Assembly: GCF_032190635.1 (NCBI RefSeq) | Contig: NZ_JAVLAS010000002.1 | Span: 8,460-72,459 of the forward strand | DNA from: Levilactobacillus zymae | GTDB lineage: Bacteria; Bacillota; Bacilli; Lactobacillales; Lactobacillaceae | Direction: 5' to 3' | Length of the DNA stretch: 64,000 nt | Translations under genes and position numbers: made by a program | Shown here: piece by piece, positions 34,310-43,990 of the stretch | Numbering within the stretch: position 1 is the stretch's first letter | Layout of the letters: every line of letters begins with the position of its first letter | The notes under the pieces: model-generated | Database searches by the model: none | Told to the model about the DNA's origin: nothing | What the model saw: only the letters and a program-made list of their open reading frames with translations

Positions 34310-35088
34310 CGTTAGTTGATTTACATTGTCATATTTTACCGGGTGTGGATGACGGCGCGAAAGACTTGCCGATGGCGCTTGGTATGGCACGCGACGCGGT
34401 GGCGCAAGGGATTAGTCATATTCTGCTGACACCGCACCATATGGATGGCGAATATACCAACCATAAGGTAGATGTATTGAGAAAAACAACGGCCTTTCAA
34501 GAAGCACTAGACGCTGCTAAGATCCCGTTAACAGTCTTTCCCGGACAAGAGGTGCACTTGACGGGGGAGCTCCTAACCGCACTAGATGACGACGATATCC
34601 TGTTTATGGATGAGGGCGGCAAGTATCTACTATTGGAATTACCGCACAGTGGGATTCCAGAATATACGGAAGATATGATCTTTGAGTTGCAGGCGCGTGG
34701 GATTACACCAGTGATTGCCCATCCGGAACGGAACCATGGGTTTCAGAAGGAACCGGACCGGTTATATGATTTTGTAGAAATGGGTTGTTTAACGCAGCTG
34801 ACCAGTAGTAGTTATCTTGGAGTGTTCGGCGATAATGTCGAGAAATTAACCGCTAAGATTATTCGCAGTGGTATGGGCTTTGCCTTTTCCTCGGATGCGC
34901 ATAATTTTAAGGGACGGCGATTCTTAATGGGGGACGCCTTTAATAAACTAGAGCAACAAGCTGGTAAAGATGTTGCGACTAGGTTTAATGATGACGCTAG
35001 AGCAATCCTCAATGGGGAGGAGATTGTGAAACCGGAATTTACTAGGATTTCGGTGCTCAAGAAGAAAAAGAGGTTTTGGTTATTCTAA
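34306..35088 (+). CDS. PHP-type tyrosine-protein phosphatase (CpsB/Wzb-like)
   Basis: GTG 34306 overlaps the kinase stop by 4 bp. The 260-residue protein begins LVDLHCHILPGVDDGAKD, the metal-binding PHP motif, followed by LTPHHMDGEY, IAHPERN and FSSDAHN, the other metal ligands. The family dephosphorylates the BY-kinase tyrosine tail in Gram-positive capsule and EPS loci. Full length. Confidence 0.92.
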   Translation: MTLVDLHCHILPGVDDGAKDLPMALGMARDAVAQGISHILLTPHHMDGEYTNHKVDVLRKTTAFQEALDAAKIPLTVFPGQEVHLTGELLTALDDDDILFMDEGGKYLLLELPHSGIPEYTEDMIFELQARGITPVIAHPERNHGFQKEPDRLYDFVEMGCLTQLTSSSYLGVFGDNVEKLTAKIIRSGMGFAFSSDAHNFKGRRFLMGDAFNKLEQQAGKDVATRFNDDARAILNGEEIVKPEFTRISVLKKKKRFWLF

Positions 35089-35756
35089 TGGATTATGGAG
35101 AAGAGCATACAAGAAATATTGCGATTGATTTGAATTACGAACGACATCGCTATGTATATCGGTCGGTAAAGCGGATTTTTGACTTTGTAGCTAGTTTTTT
35201 TGGCCTAGTGTTACTCTTACCGGTATTTTTAATTGTTGCTATTGCAATTAAATTAGAAGAGCCAAAGGGGCCAGTATTTTATTCGCAGATTCGTTTAGGA
35301 CGACAACAGCGCCCCTTTAAAATGTACAAATTCAGATCAATGGTCGTTAATGCAGATAGCTTGAAAAAATATCTGATTGATAAGAATGAAGTTGATGGGG
35401 CGATCTTTAAAATTAGGATGGATCCACGGGTGACAAAAGTTGGTAGATTTATTCGAAAACATAGTATTGACGAATTACCTCAGCTTTTGAATGTTCTACT
35501 GGGACAAATGAGCTTGGTTGGTCCTCGCCCACCTTTACCAGGTGAAGTCGTAAATTATACAGATTATGATAAGCAAAGATTATTTGTGAAACCCGGATGT
35601 ACCGGTTTATGGCAAGTTACGGTTCGCAATGAAGTTGGTTTTGATGAAATGGTTGGACTTGATCTGAAATATATCTTGCATCGAAGCGTATTATTTGATT
35701 TGGGTGTTTTAATTAAAACTATTAGTGTTTTTTTCAGACCTAATGGGGCATATTAA
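35088..35756 (+). CDS. Undecaprenyl-phosphate sugar phosphotransferase (EPS priming glycosyltransferase)
   Basis: ATG 35088 overlaps the phosphatase stop; TTG 35076 is an in-frame alternative. The 222-residue protein has one membrane segment (about 22-46) and the conserved catalytic block KMYKFRSM (about 79) through SIDELPQLLNVLLGQMSLVGPRPPLPGE (split between about 125 and 155). It is the short, monotopic type that transfers a sugar-1-phosphate to undecaprenyl phosphate. The identity of the sugar cannot be read from sequence. Confidence 0.92.
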   Translation: MDYGEEHTRNIAIDLNYERHRYVYRSVKRIFDFVASFFGLVLLLPVFLIVAIAIKLEEPKGPVFYSQIRLGRQQRPFKMYKFRSMVVNADSLKKYLIDKNEVDGAIFKIRMDPRVTKVGRFIRKHSIDELPQLLNVLLGQMSLVGPRPPLPGEVVNYTDYDKQRLFVKPGCTGLWQVTVRNEVGFDEMVGLDLKYILHRSVLFDLGVLIKTISVFFRPNGAY

Positions 35757-35768
35757 GGAAGACCCAAA

Positions 35769-35846
35769 TTGCAAGAACAAATTAGCCACACGATAAATCC
35801 TATTAAATCAGTATTTTCATTAATATTCATATTTTATGGATTTAAC
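35769..35846 (+). pseudogene. 5' stub of an EPS gene cut by IS30
   Basis: A ribosome site (AAGGAAG) precedes TTG 35769 and a coding-like start with a hydrophobic segment (PIKSVFSLIFIFYGF). The reading runs into the IS30 element and stops soon after. It is probably the beginning of a membrane or glycosyltransferase gene whose rest was lost. Confidence 0.5.
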
Positions 35847-36899
35847 TTAACCGGCGGAAGCAGCGGAGAAAAGCTCTTTGGGTGTTTGATAGCCAGTTTG
35901 CCGGCGCGGTAAATTGTTTAGCTTTGACTCAACTGCTTGGATATCATGAGGACCCAAAATATCCATGGATAGACCCTTGGGTACATCGCGGCGGATCATT
36001 CGATTATGCGCTTCGTTAGTCCCACGCTCAGAGGAACGATATGGATGAGCATAATAAAGGTCAGCGACACCGGTAAGTACAGCGCCAACTTCCGAGAACT
36101 CAGCGCCATTATCGGCAGTAACTGACTTCATGATTGATCCGTATTCTTGACAGATCTTGGCCAGCTCATAGTTGACTGAATCGGCATCACGACCATCGAT
36201 CAAACGTAGAATTTGGCAGCGGGATTGACGCTCGATCAGCGTTAAGATCACACTCTCTTGACCGTTGCGCTTGCCCACCACGGTGTCCAATTCGAAATGG
36301 CCGAACTCTTGGCGCTGGTCGATACTTTTAGGCCGTTCAACAATACTCCGCCCGGCCAGACGCTTGTGCTTGATCGAGTGATGATGTTTGGCACGGTGGC
36401 GCGTTTTTTCGAGTAGATCAAGATTGCGGACTTCAAGTAACTGGGCATCAATATAGTGGTATAGCGTCTTGGTCGAGACCATCTCCTCAGGTTGATATAA
36501 GCCTTCAAGTTTGGCCCGTCCTACTGCTGCATCAGGCGACCAACCATCTTGACGCAAATGAGTCGTAAAATAGTCGATAAAATCAGCGACACCGACGAGT
36601 TTCAAAGGTCGATGACAGTGGGCTCGATTAGCTTCGTACTTAGCTTGTGCTGTTTCTGGTGAGTATACAGCATAATATTGGCGTTGACCATTCAATTTTT
36701 TTACTTGGTCGATCTCGCCGCGGCACAATTCATTATTGATTGTTTGATGACAAACATTAAGCGCTCTGGCAATTGCACGATTGGAATAGCCTTGGCTGTG
36801 CAGCGTAGCAATTCTGCCTCGTTCAAACGAAGTTAGGTGCTGACCTTTTTTTCTGACTGTGGTATTCTGTTCTTGCATCAAGACAATAACCTCTTTCAT
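35847..36899 (-). CDS. IS30-family transposase (first IS30 type)
   Basis: The 350-residue protein has an N-terminal helix-turn-helix (SNRAIARALNVCHQTINNEL) and a DDE core with FELDTVVGKR, TADNGAEF and SERGTNEAHNRMIRRDVPKG, hallmarks of IS30. Full length. Weak imperfect inverted ends may lie near 35835 and 36993. It separates the truncated EPS gene from a truncated rmlD, so the element, or a deletion it caused, removed the genes between. Confidence 0.92.
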   Translation of the reverse strand: MKEVIVLMQEQNTTVRKKGQHLTSFERGRIATLHSQGYSNRAIARALNVCHQTINNELCRGEIDQVKKLNGQRQYYAVYSPETAQAKYEANRAHCHRPLKLVGVADFIDYFTTHLRQDGWSPDAAVGRAKLEGLYQPEEMVSTKTLYHYIDAQLLEVRNLDLLEKTRHRAKHHHSIKHKRLAGRSIVERPKSIDQRQEFGHFELDTVVGKRNGQESVILTLIERQSRCQILRLIDGRDADSVNYELAKICQEYGSIMKSVTADNGAEFSEVGAVLTGVADLYYAHPYRSSERGTNEAHNRMIRRDVPKGLSMDILGPHDIQAVESKLNNLPRRQTGYQTPKELFSAASAG

Positions 36900-37000
36900 T
36901 GTTTGTGTAGGAACATCAATGATAACAGAGATTTGTCTTGGTGTTTTTTATTTTATCAATTAGCTAAAAGTATTTGGCTAACTTGATTATAAAACGCGCG

Positions 37001-37307
37001 TGACCAGATTGGTCGATCAACTTGGACAAAGACTTTGGCTGAATTTATGAGTTACGCGGTTGAAGAGAAATTGGCGTATGGGTTATATCAATTGTCCAAT
37101 GATGACAGTTGTTCTTGGTATGATTTTGCTTGTGAGATTTTAAAGGATACTCAAGTTCAAGTTGAGCCAGTTGATTCTACAGCTTTTCCACAAAAAGCTT
37201 ATCGACCGAAGCATTCTGTGATGAGTTTGGATAAGGTTAAGGCGACTGGATTTGAGATTCCAACTTGGCAGAAGGCTTTGCGGAGTTTCAAAATAAATTT
37301 GAAGTAA
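37001..37307 (+). pseudogene. rmlD: 3' remnant of rmlD (dTDP-4-dehydrorhamnose reductase)
   Basis: The frame encodes DQIGRSTWTKTLAEFM... through KATGFEIPTWQKALRSF, closely matching the last third of the intact rmlD at 48071-48916. The catalytic and NAD-binding N-terminal two thirds are missing. The break coincides with the right edge of the IS30 region. It probably descends from a second EPS locus. Confidence 0.88.
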
Positions 37308-37358
37308 TTGTAGTATAATTAGAGTTATTTTGAGGAGACCGAAGGGGTGGTTGGTAGT

Positions 37359-38420
37359 ATGCAACATAGAAAAAAGACGCATCCAGTTCGTAACACCATA
37401 TTGGTACTTATTCTCTTATTGATCGCCGGTGGTGCGGCGTATGGTATGACACGCTATAGAAGTATTAAAAATGCTGTCAACAGTTCGTTTAATGCTTCTG
37501 GTGTAACTAAAGAACGAGATGTAAATAAGCAATTATCTGATAAGAAGCCTATCTCAATTCTCTTATTGGGAACTGATACAGGTGCATTAGGTCGGAGTTA
37601 CAAGGGTCGAACCGATAGTATGATGGTTGTGACCTTAAATCCGACCACTAATAAAACCACAATTACGAGTGTTCCGCGGGACACGGCGGTAACGATTCCT
37701 GGTTTTGCTAGTCAGTCCCCTTCGAAAATTAACGCAGCTTATGCTTGGGGACAAGCAAAGACTACTATCGATACGATTCAAAAAATGCTAAACATTCCTA
37801 TCGACTTTTATGCGTTAATTAACATGGGTGGCCTGGAAAAAGTTATTGATCAGGTCGGTGGTGTTGATGTTACGCCAACGTTAAGTTTTACTTATGCAGG
37901 TTATACATTCAAAAAAGGTATTAAGACCCACATGAATGGGAAAAAAGCATTGGCTTATTCTCGGATGCGGTATGATGATCCAGACAATGACTATGGCCGA
38001 CAGAAGCGGCAACGGGCTGTTCTGATGGCGTTAGTTAAGAAGAGTGGTTCAATCTCAACATTACTTAATCAGAGCTTCATCAGTTCTTTGGCTAAGCAGA
38101 CACAAACTGATTTAACCTTTGATGATTTAACGAGTTTAGCGCAGAATTATCGGTCAGCCACCAAAAACTTGAAGGAAACACACCTCCAAGGGACTGGTAA
38201 GGAACTTAACGACCAGAGCATGGAAGTTATGAAAAAGTCCGAACTCCAACGCGTGACAAACTTTATTCGTAATGGCTTGAGCTTATCTTACAAGAAGACC
38301 GGATCAATTGCGGTTTTTAGTAGTACGAATTCGAAGAGTAAGAGTCGTTCTAGCTCCAGTTCTAGCACAGAAACAAATGCAACAACCGCTAATGGCGGAA
38401 CAAACAATGGTAGATTGTAA
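37359..38420 (+). CDS. LytR-CpsA-Psr (LCP) family glycopolymer attachment protein
   Basis: ATG 37359 follows GAAGGGG by 11 nt; GTG 37347 after GAGGAG is an in-frame alternative. The roughly 353-residue protein has an N-terminal membrane anchor (about 11-29) and the LCP domain with ILLLGTDTG, RTDSMMV, SVPRDT and ALAYSRMRYDDPDNDYGRQ. LCP proteins transfer undecaprenyl-linked polymers to the cell wall. TATAAT lies at 37314-37319. The last codons (GGT AGA TTG TAA) fall inside an IS30 end remnant, so the native C-terminus may be altered. Confidence 0.88.
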   Translation: MQHRKKTHPVRNTILVLILLLIAGGAAYGMTRYRSIKNAVNSSFNASGVTKERDVNKQLSDKKPISILLLGTDTGALGRSYKGRTDSMMVVTLNPTTNKTTITSVPRDTAVTIPGFASQSPSKINAAYAWGQAKTTIDTIQKMLNIPIDFYALINMGGLEKVIDQVGGVDVTPTLSFTYAGYTFKKGIKTHMNGKKALAYSRMRYDDPDNDYGRQKRQRAVLMALVKKSGSISTLLNQSFISSLAKQTQTDLTFDDLTSLAQNYRSATKNLKETHLQGTGKELNDQSMEVMKKSELQRVTNFIRNGLSLSYKKTGSIAVFSSTNSKSKSRSSSSSSTETNATTANGGTNNGRL

Positions 38421-38426
38421 AATTAA
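38409..38426 (+). repeat. IS30 terminal-repeat remnant
   Basis: Eighteen bases are identical to the left end of the IS30 element at 38760 (GGTAGATTGTAAAATTAA), then diverge. It supplies the stop codon of the LCP gene and abuts the IS3 remnant: a footprint of an earlier IS30 copy. Confidence 0.75.
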
Positions 38427-38759
38427 GCCGCAATTCATAACTGGGTTAAAGGCGCTAAATCAGTTGAGCTAGAAGACGGTACTGAAGTAACGTCCAAAGA
38501 ATTCAAACAACTTCAAAAGGAAAATCAGCGATTAAAAGAGGAACTTGAAATTTTAAAAGCTGCGGCGGTGTTACTGGGAAAGCATTAGGACGAATTAATT
38601 GCCTTGTCTTCATAGAAGATCAGTTATTGCGACACCGCTTATCAATTATTCTTTCGGCACTGAAATTACCGCGCAGCACCTATTACCATTGGAAAAGATA
38701 TCAACCTAGTCAACACGAACGTGTTGATAATCAGCTCAAAGAAAAAATTAAATTGATTT

Positions 38760-39802
38760 GGTAGATTGTAAAATTAATCCGAACGCTGTTCGGACAAAAA
38801 AGATCAGCTTCCTTTAAAATGGTGTTTACCACAAACCCATCTTTTAGGAGCTGATCTTTTGTCTAGTATAACCTATTCCGAACGAATTAAAATCGAAACC
38901 TTTTGTGAACTAGGGCTGTCCAATATCCAAATGGGCGTTCGGCTGAACCGATCACCGTCAACAATTTCTTATGAATTATCTCGATGTCAACCTTATCAGG
39001 CTGAATTAGCACAAACAGATGCCGAATACAAGCGATCACGATGTGGTCGGAAAACTAAGCTGAGCGATGAGTTAAAGCAAAAAATTCTCAACCATTTACG
39101 TCTAAGCTGGTCACCAGGAATGATTGCTCACGAATTTAAACTAGCTACTAAATCTATTTATAATTGGCTAAATCAGGGGAGAATTGATTTCTCCTTGAAT
39201 GATCTACCTGAACATGGCGTACGCCAACGGCGTAACGTTGACCAACGATCCAAATATAATCAATCTTTGGGGCGATCAATTGAACAGCGTCCCATGATGA
39301 TTAATCAACGTAATCGCATCGGCGATTTTGAACTAGATACAGTCGTTGGTCCTCGTGGGCATAGTAAGGCAGTTTTATTAACTTTAATCGATCGAAAATC
39401 ACGGTTCCTTTGGGCATACCGGTTAAAAGATCGAACGACAGCGAGTGTTAATGAAGCACTGACTAAGTTCCTAACAACTTTTAATGGACCGGTGCACAGT
39501 TTTACTGTGGACCGTGGTACTGAGTTTAGTGGGCTAGTATCATTTGAATCACAATATGGTATTAAGACCTATTACTGTCATGCTTATACGCCAGCTGAAC
39601 GTGGTAGTAATGAACGCTTTAATCGGAATTTACGTTATTTTTATCCTAAGGGGACTCGTTTTGAGCACATTAGTGCTCAAGATTTAACGACGACGTTACT
39701 CCAAATTAACCAGCGACCGCTTAAAATACTCGACTGGCAAACACCGTATCAGGTTATGCTGACCAATTTGTCCAAAAATTCGGATTAAATTTGCAATCTA
39801 CC
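38760..39802 (+). mobile_element. Complete IS30-family element (ISLpl1-like) inserted in IS3 orfB
   Basis: The terminal repeats begin GGTAGATTGTAAAATTAATC at the left and GGTAGATTGCAAATTTAATC read inward at the right. ATTT flanks both sides (38756-38759 and 39803-39806) as a target duplication. One intact transposase lies inside. A degenerate second copy lies at 58828-59452 and short end remnants at 38409 and 49514. Confidence 0.92.
38859..39788 (+). CDS. IS30-family transposase (second IS30 type)
   Basis: The 309-residue protein has an N-terminal helix-turn-helix (LSNIQMGVRLNRSPSTISYEL) and DDE motifs FELDTVVGPRG, TVDRGTEFSG and ERGSNERFNRNLRYFYPKG. It differs from the 35847 transposase, so two IS30 lineages are present. 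Start TTG 38859 follows TAGGAGC. Intact and probably active. Confidence 0.95.
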   Translation: MSSITYSERIKIETFCELGLSNIQMGVRLNRSPSTISYELSRCQPYQAELAQTDAEYKRSRCGRKTKLSDELKQKILNHLRLSWSPGMIAHEFKLATKSIYNWLNQGRIDFSLNDLPEHGVRQRRNVDQRSKYNQSLGRSIEQRPMMINQRNRIGDFELDTVVGPRGHSKAVLLTLIDRKSRFLWAYRLKDRTTASVNEALTKFLTTFNGPVHSFTVDRGTEFSGLVSFESQYGIKTYYCHAYTPAERGSNERFNRNLRYFYPKGTRFEHISAQDLTTTLLQINQRPLKILDWQTPYQVMLTNLSKNSD

Positions 39803-40509
39803 ATTTGGGAAAATAATTATCGTGCCTATGGTTATCCACGAATAACGATGGTGCTTCGCAAGTCAGGCATCTGTGTTGGGTCAAAACGAATTTTACGATT
39901 AATGAGGGAAATGGAGATTCACTCTTTAATGAATCGGCGATTTAAAAAACCTGGCACTCATGTGGATCATTCACAACGCCCCAATTTAATCAAGCACCAG
40001 CCCAATGCAAGGATATGGCGTGCTGACATTACTTATTTGGAATTACGTCCAGGAACCTGGGTTTATCTCAGTTCTATTTACGAACCAAAGGTTCATCAAG
40101 TCCTTGCTTTCAAGATTGGTCGTCAGATGGAGGCGACGTTAGTTGTAGAAACGATTAATCAGGCGCTTGAATGTCATCAAAAGCCACAATATTTTCACTC
40201 TGACATGGGTTCACAGTACACCAGCAACGAAGTTGAAACTTTACTTGAACGGCATCAGATTAGCCACTCATACTCAAAACAAGGTTATCCTTATGATAAT
40301 GGGCCAATTGAAGCTTTTCACTCATTGCTGAAGAGAGAGTTTGCCTTTCAAACAACTTTTTCCAATTTTGAGGACTTGGTAACCCGAACCTCAAATTACA
40401 TCAGTTGGTTTAATTCCGACAGAATTAGAACGAGTGTTTAGAAAAAGATGTGCCATTTATTGACATAGGAGCATGTTTGTGTGATTGTTGAAATAAAGGA
40501 GTAAATTCA

Positions 40510-41688
40510 GTGGAAAAACATGTATTCATCGTGGGATCAAAAGGGATTCCAGCCAATTATGGTGGTTATGAAACCTTTTTGGAATATTTAACTCAAGGGC
40601 AGCAGGACACAGCAATTAAATATCATGTTGCTTGTAAAGTGACCAATAAAACAGCAGCCAAACAGAAGCATTTTATGCATAATCACGCTGATTGTTTTAA
40701 TGTTTATGTACCGAATATCGGTCCAGCACAGGCGATCTATTATGATGTTGCCGCGCTGAACCAGGCGATTCGCTATGCACGACGTCATCGAATCAAAAAG
40801 CCAATTTTTTACATCTTGGCTTGCCGGATTGGACCCTTTATGCGGGGTATTACACGGCGCGTGCATGCAATTGGCGGCGTTGTCTACGTTAATCCCGATG
40901 GTCATGAATGGATGCGGGCTAAATGGAGTAAGCCAGTAAGACAATACTGGAAGTATTCCGAAGGTTTGATGGTGAAACATGCCGATCTATTGATCTGTGA
41001 CAGTAAGAATATTGAAAAATATATTCAAACGACCTACATGCAGTACCAACCAAAAACAACCTTTATTGCGTATGGCGCTGATGCACAGCGGTCAACTTTA
41101 GCCGACGATGATGCTAAAATTACTGATTGGTTCCATAAATTCAATATTCGCGCTAACGAGTATTATTTGATTGTTGGTCGCTTTGTCCCAGAAAATAATT
41201 ATGAAACCATGATTCGGGAATTTATGACTTCAAAATCACAAAAAGACTTGGTGATCATTACTAATGTCGAACATAATCAGTTCTACGATGCGTTAAAAGC
41301 TAAGACCCACTTTGAACAGGATCAGCGCATCAAGTTCGTTGGTACGGTTTACGATCAGAACTTGTTAAGCAAGATTCGTGAACTGGCATATGGTTATCTA
41401 CACGGTCATTCGGTAGGGGGGACTAACCCCTCGTTACTTGAAGCTTTAGCTAGTACTAAGTTGAATCTGTTGTTCGATGTTGGCTTTAATCGTGAAGTTG
41501 GTGAGGACAGCGCACTTTACTGGAGCAAGCAGTCTGGCGCTTTGGCTAAGTTGATCGAACAAGCGGATGATTTATCAGCATCTGAGATCGAACAGTTTGA
41601 TCAAGCATCGACACAACGGATCGCAGATGCTTATAGTTGGCCGTTTATTGTTGGTGAGTATGAGAAAAAGTTTTTGGAGGTAAACTAG
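40510..41688 (+). CDS. Rhamnosyltransferase-like GT4 glycosyltransferase (DUF1972/Cps2T type)
   Basis: GTG 40510 follows AAAGGAG. The 392-residue protein begins HVFIVGSKGIPANYGGYETFLEYL, the signature of the DUF1972-containing beta-1,4-rhamnosyltransferases that usually add the second sugar of the EPS repeat. The GT4 C-terminal region includes IVGRFVPENNYE and GHSVGGTNPSLLEALAS. With rmlACBD on the same plasmid, dTDP-rhamnose is a plausible donor. Expression may depend on sequence left by the IS3 element upstream. Confidence 0.85.
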   Translation: MEKHVFIVGSKGIPANYGGYETFLEYLTQGQQDTAIKYHVACKVTNKTAAKQKHFMHNHADCFNVYVPNIGPAQAIYYDVAALNQAIRYARRHRIKKPIFYILACRIGPFMRGITRRVHAIGGVVYVNPDGHEWMRAKWSKPVRQYWKYSEGLMVKHADLLICDSKNIEKYIQTTYMQYQPKTTFIAYGADAQRSTLADDDAKITDWFHKFNIRANEYYLIVGRFVPENNYETMIREFMTSKSQKDLVIITNVEHNQFYDALKAKTHFEQDQRIKFVGTVYDQNLLSKIRELAYGYLHGHSVGGTNPSLLEALASTKLNLLFDVGFNREVGEDSALYWSKQSGALAKLIEQADDLSASEIEQFDQASTQRIADAYSWPFIVGEYEKKFLEVN

Positions 41689-42990
41689 TTGAAAATTCTG
41701 CATTATTCTTTAGGTTTCCCACCAGAGCGTAGTGGCGGATTAATTCGTTATACGATGGATTTGATGAACGAACAAATTCGGCAAGGCGATGAGGTTTATT
41801 ATTTATATCCTGGTCATATTAATTTGCTTAAGAAAACAGCATATATTAAAAATGATACCAAGCATGCTAAAGCACACTTTCATCCATACTCATTAGTTAA
41901 TTCTTTGCCATTACCACTTTTTGGTGGAATAAAAACACCTGAAGATTTTATGCAATCAGTTGATATTAGTATCTACCATTCTTTACTTAAAAAAATTAAA
42001 CCAGATGTTATCCATGTCCATACTTTAATGGGGATACACAAAGAGTTTTTTATGTGTGCGAAATCATTAAGGATAAGAATGATTTTTACTAGTCATGATT
42101 ATTTTGGATTAGCACCTGAGCCTACTTTTTATTATCAGGGACATAATTATGATGATAATAATACCATGAATCAATGGATAAAAATTGGACAAAATGCTAT
42201 GCCAACATGGAAACTACGGATATTTCAGCTGAAATTTTATCCTCTATTAAAAATCATAAAAAAGAGGATTAATTTTAATAGAATAAACAATAGATACCAA
42301 ATTACTTCTAGTGTTAATACAGATGATAGAAAAAAAGAGAGTTTTCAAAGATTAAAATATTATTATCTGGAAATATTCAAACTGATAGATTTTTATCATT
42401 TTAACAGTAAGTTAGCAAAGTCTGTTTTTAATTCTAAAATTAAATTCAGTGACAACTTTAGATGTATAAATATAACAAATTCACAGATAAAAAAAAGAAA
42501 TAATAATTTATCTAGAATAAAAATCCCTATAAGGGTTGCTTATATCGGTCCATATAGTGATTATAAAGGATTTTTTGAATTTATAAAATTACCTAGTTTA
42601 TTAGCAGACAATAGATTTGAATTTCATGTTTATGGTAGTAATGAAACTGTTTCTTTACCTAAAACAATTAAAAATCATGGTAGGTTTAGTAGTGATGAAA
42701 TGGATGATATTTATAATAGTATAGATATTATTGTGGTACCGAGTTTATGGAAAGAAACGTTTGGATTTATTGTTGAGGAAGGATTATCTTATAACAAAAT
42801 TGTTTTTGCCAGTAATAATGTTGGAGCAAAGGATCTATTGCCTTGTGACCACGTTTTTAATGGAATGATTGATTTAGCCAATAAAATAAAGCATTTACAA
42901 TTTGACTCTTGTAATAAATCACATGCAATTAAAACTATTGCTGAGCACTATAATGAGATATATGAAATATACAGTATTAAAGGGGTATAA
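41689..42990 (+). CDS. GT4-family glycosyltransferase, AT-rich
   Basis: TTG 41689 follows TTGGAGG, right after the previous stop. The 433-residue protein starts LHYSLGFPPERSGGLIRYT (donor-independent N-domain of GT4 enzymes). It has HVHTLMG and a C-terminal block RVAYIGPYSDYKGFFEF...VVPSLWKETFGFIVEEGLSY with the E-x7-E donor-binding motif. Composition becomes very AT-rich after its first 200 bases, suggesting a transferred serotype-specific block. Confidence 0.85.
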   Translation: MKILHYSLGFPPERSGGLIRYTMDLMNEQIRQGDEVYYLYPGHINLLKKTAYIKNDTKHAKAHFHPYSLVNSLPLPLFGGIKTPEDFMQSVDISIYHSLLKKIKPDVIHVHTLMGIHKEFFMCAKSLRIRMIFTSHDYFGLAPEPTFYYQGHNYDDNNTMNQWIKIGQNAMPTWKLRIFQLKFYPLLKIIKKRINFNRINNRYQITSSVNTDDRKKESFQRLKYYYLEIFKLIDFYHFNSKLAKSVFNSKIKFSDNFRCINITNSQIKKRNNNLSRIKIPIRVAYIGPYSDYKGFFEFIKLPSLLADNRFEFHVYGSNETVSLPKTIKNHGRFSSDEMDDIYNSIDIIVVPSLWKETFGFIVEEGLSYNKIVFASNNVGAKDLLPCDHVFNGMIDLANKIKHLQFDSCNKSHAIKTIAEHYNEIYEIYSIKGV

Positions 42991-43878
42991 ATGAAGAAAT
43001 CTAACTTAGCTGTTATTGTGATTAGTTATAATAATAGTAGTGAAATTAATAATTTTGTGAAAACTTTAAAAACTTTTAATTCAGTGAACCATATTATTAT
43101 AGTTGATAATGCTTCTAATGTTTCGCATATCAATGAATTAGAAAAGCTAACTAACGAAAATAATAATGTTTTCTTAGTAAAGAATACAGGTAATTACGGT
43201 TATGGTAAAGGCAATAATATTGGTATTAAATACGTAGAAAAACACTTTGATGATTCTTTTATTATGATTTCGAATAGTGATGTAACAATAGATGAACCTG
43301 CTATTCTAGATTGTTTAAATTTACTAAAATTGGATAATTCAGTTGGAATTGTGGCGCCTAGAATGATAAGTAATGGAGCTTATACACCTAGTTATTGGAA
43401 ATTACCAACTGTATTTACTACTTTCACTAATACTTTTTTTTATTTAAGCCCAATTTTGAGAAAATTCCATACCAAGCAACAAGGTAAAACTAAATTAAAA
43501 GTTGATGTTGTTTCAGGATCACTTTTTTTAATCCGTACTGAAACCTTAAAGTCGGTTGGATATTTTGATGAAAGAACATTTTTGTATGGTGAGGAGAACA
43601 TACTTGCTTTGAAACTAAAGCGTATAGGTTTAAATAATTATATATTACTTAATGACAAATTTTCACATGTACATGGAGAGGTTATAAATAAAAAGTTTAG
43701 TAGCATAAAAAAACGTTATCTAATTGCGCTAAAATCAAATATAATTTATTTGCGGGACTATATGAGAGCATCTGATAATATAATTTCGTTCTATAAGTAT
43801 ATATATAAAACAAATTTATTTATATTTATATGCTTGTATTGGGTGAAAAACAAATTAAAAGGTAAAAAATATGAGTGA
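42991..43878 (+). CDS. GT2-family glycosyltransferase (rhamnosyltransferase-like)
   Basis: The 295-residue protein begins LAVIVISYNNSSEI, followed by IIIVDNASN, NYGYGKGNNIGI, MISNSDVTI (DxD-like NSDV) and the acceptor motif YGEENILALKL. These are GT2 GT-A fold features. It starts one base after the preceding stop. The donor sugar cannot be read. A further gene began at 43871 but was cut by an IS3 element. Confidence 0.88.
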   Translation: MKKSNLAVIVISYNNSSEINNFVKTLKTFNSVNHIIIVDNASNVSHINELEKLTNENNNVFLVKNTGNYGYGKGNNIGIKYVEKHFDDSFIMISNSDVTIDEPAILDCLNLLKLDNSVGIVAPRMISNGAYTPSYWKLPTVFTTFTNTFFYLSPILRKFHTKQQGKTKLKVDVVSGSLFLIRTETLKSVGYFDERTFLYGEENILALKLKRIGLNNYILLNDKFSHVHGEVINKKFSSIKKRYLIALKSNIIYLRDYMRASDNIISFYKYIYKTNLFIFICLYWVKNKLKGKKYE

Positions 43879-43918
43879 AAAATATATTAATAATGAAAGA
43901 ACGAAGGAATGGATGTAG
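43871..43918 (+). pseudogene. 5' stub of an EPS gene cut by IS3
   Basis: ATG 43871 overlaps the end of the GT2 gene and begins MSEKYINNERTKEW; the frame then enters the IS3 end and stops. Overlap with the previous gene suggests a genuine coupled start of a lost gene. Confidence 0.45.
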
Positions 43919-43990
43919 GCTGATTCCTGAGACAACTTTTAAGAGAGGGTATAATGAATAAATCATCTCTCAAAAGGAAGGAATTTTTAC

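Larger units (their letters stand above)
38427..40473 (+). pseudogene. IS3-family (IS150-like) element, 5'-truncated and interrupted by IS30
   Basis: The end of orfA is visible (HNWVKGAKSVELEDGTEV... to TAG near 38588), then the start of orfB (LPRSTYYHWKRYQPSQ). After the IS30 insertion, orfB continues at 39803 (WENNYRAYGYPRITMVL... DMGSQYTSNEVE... IEAFHSLLKREF) to 40441. Removing 38760-39802 and one ATTT copy restores the frame (KLIWENNYR). The right end TGACATAGGAGCA lies at 40461-40473. The 5' half of orfA is missing. Confidence 0.85.

Noticed and set aside
40588..40980. 130-residue minus frame inside the rhamnosyltransferase gene
   Set aside because: Antisense shadow of a well-supported gene.
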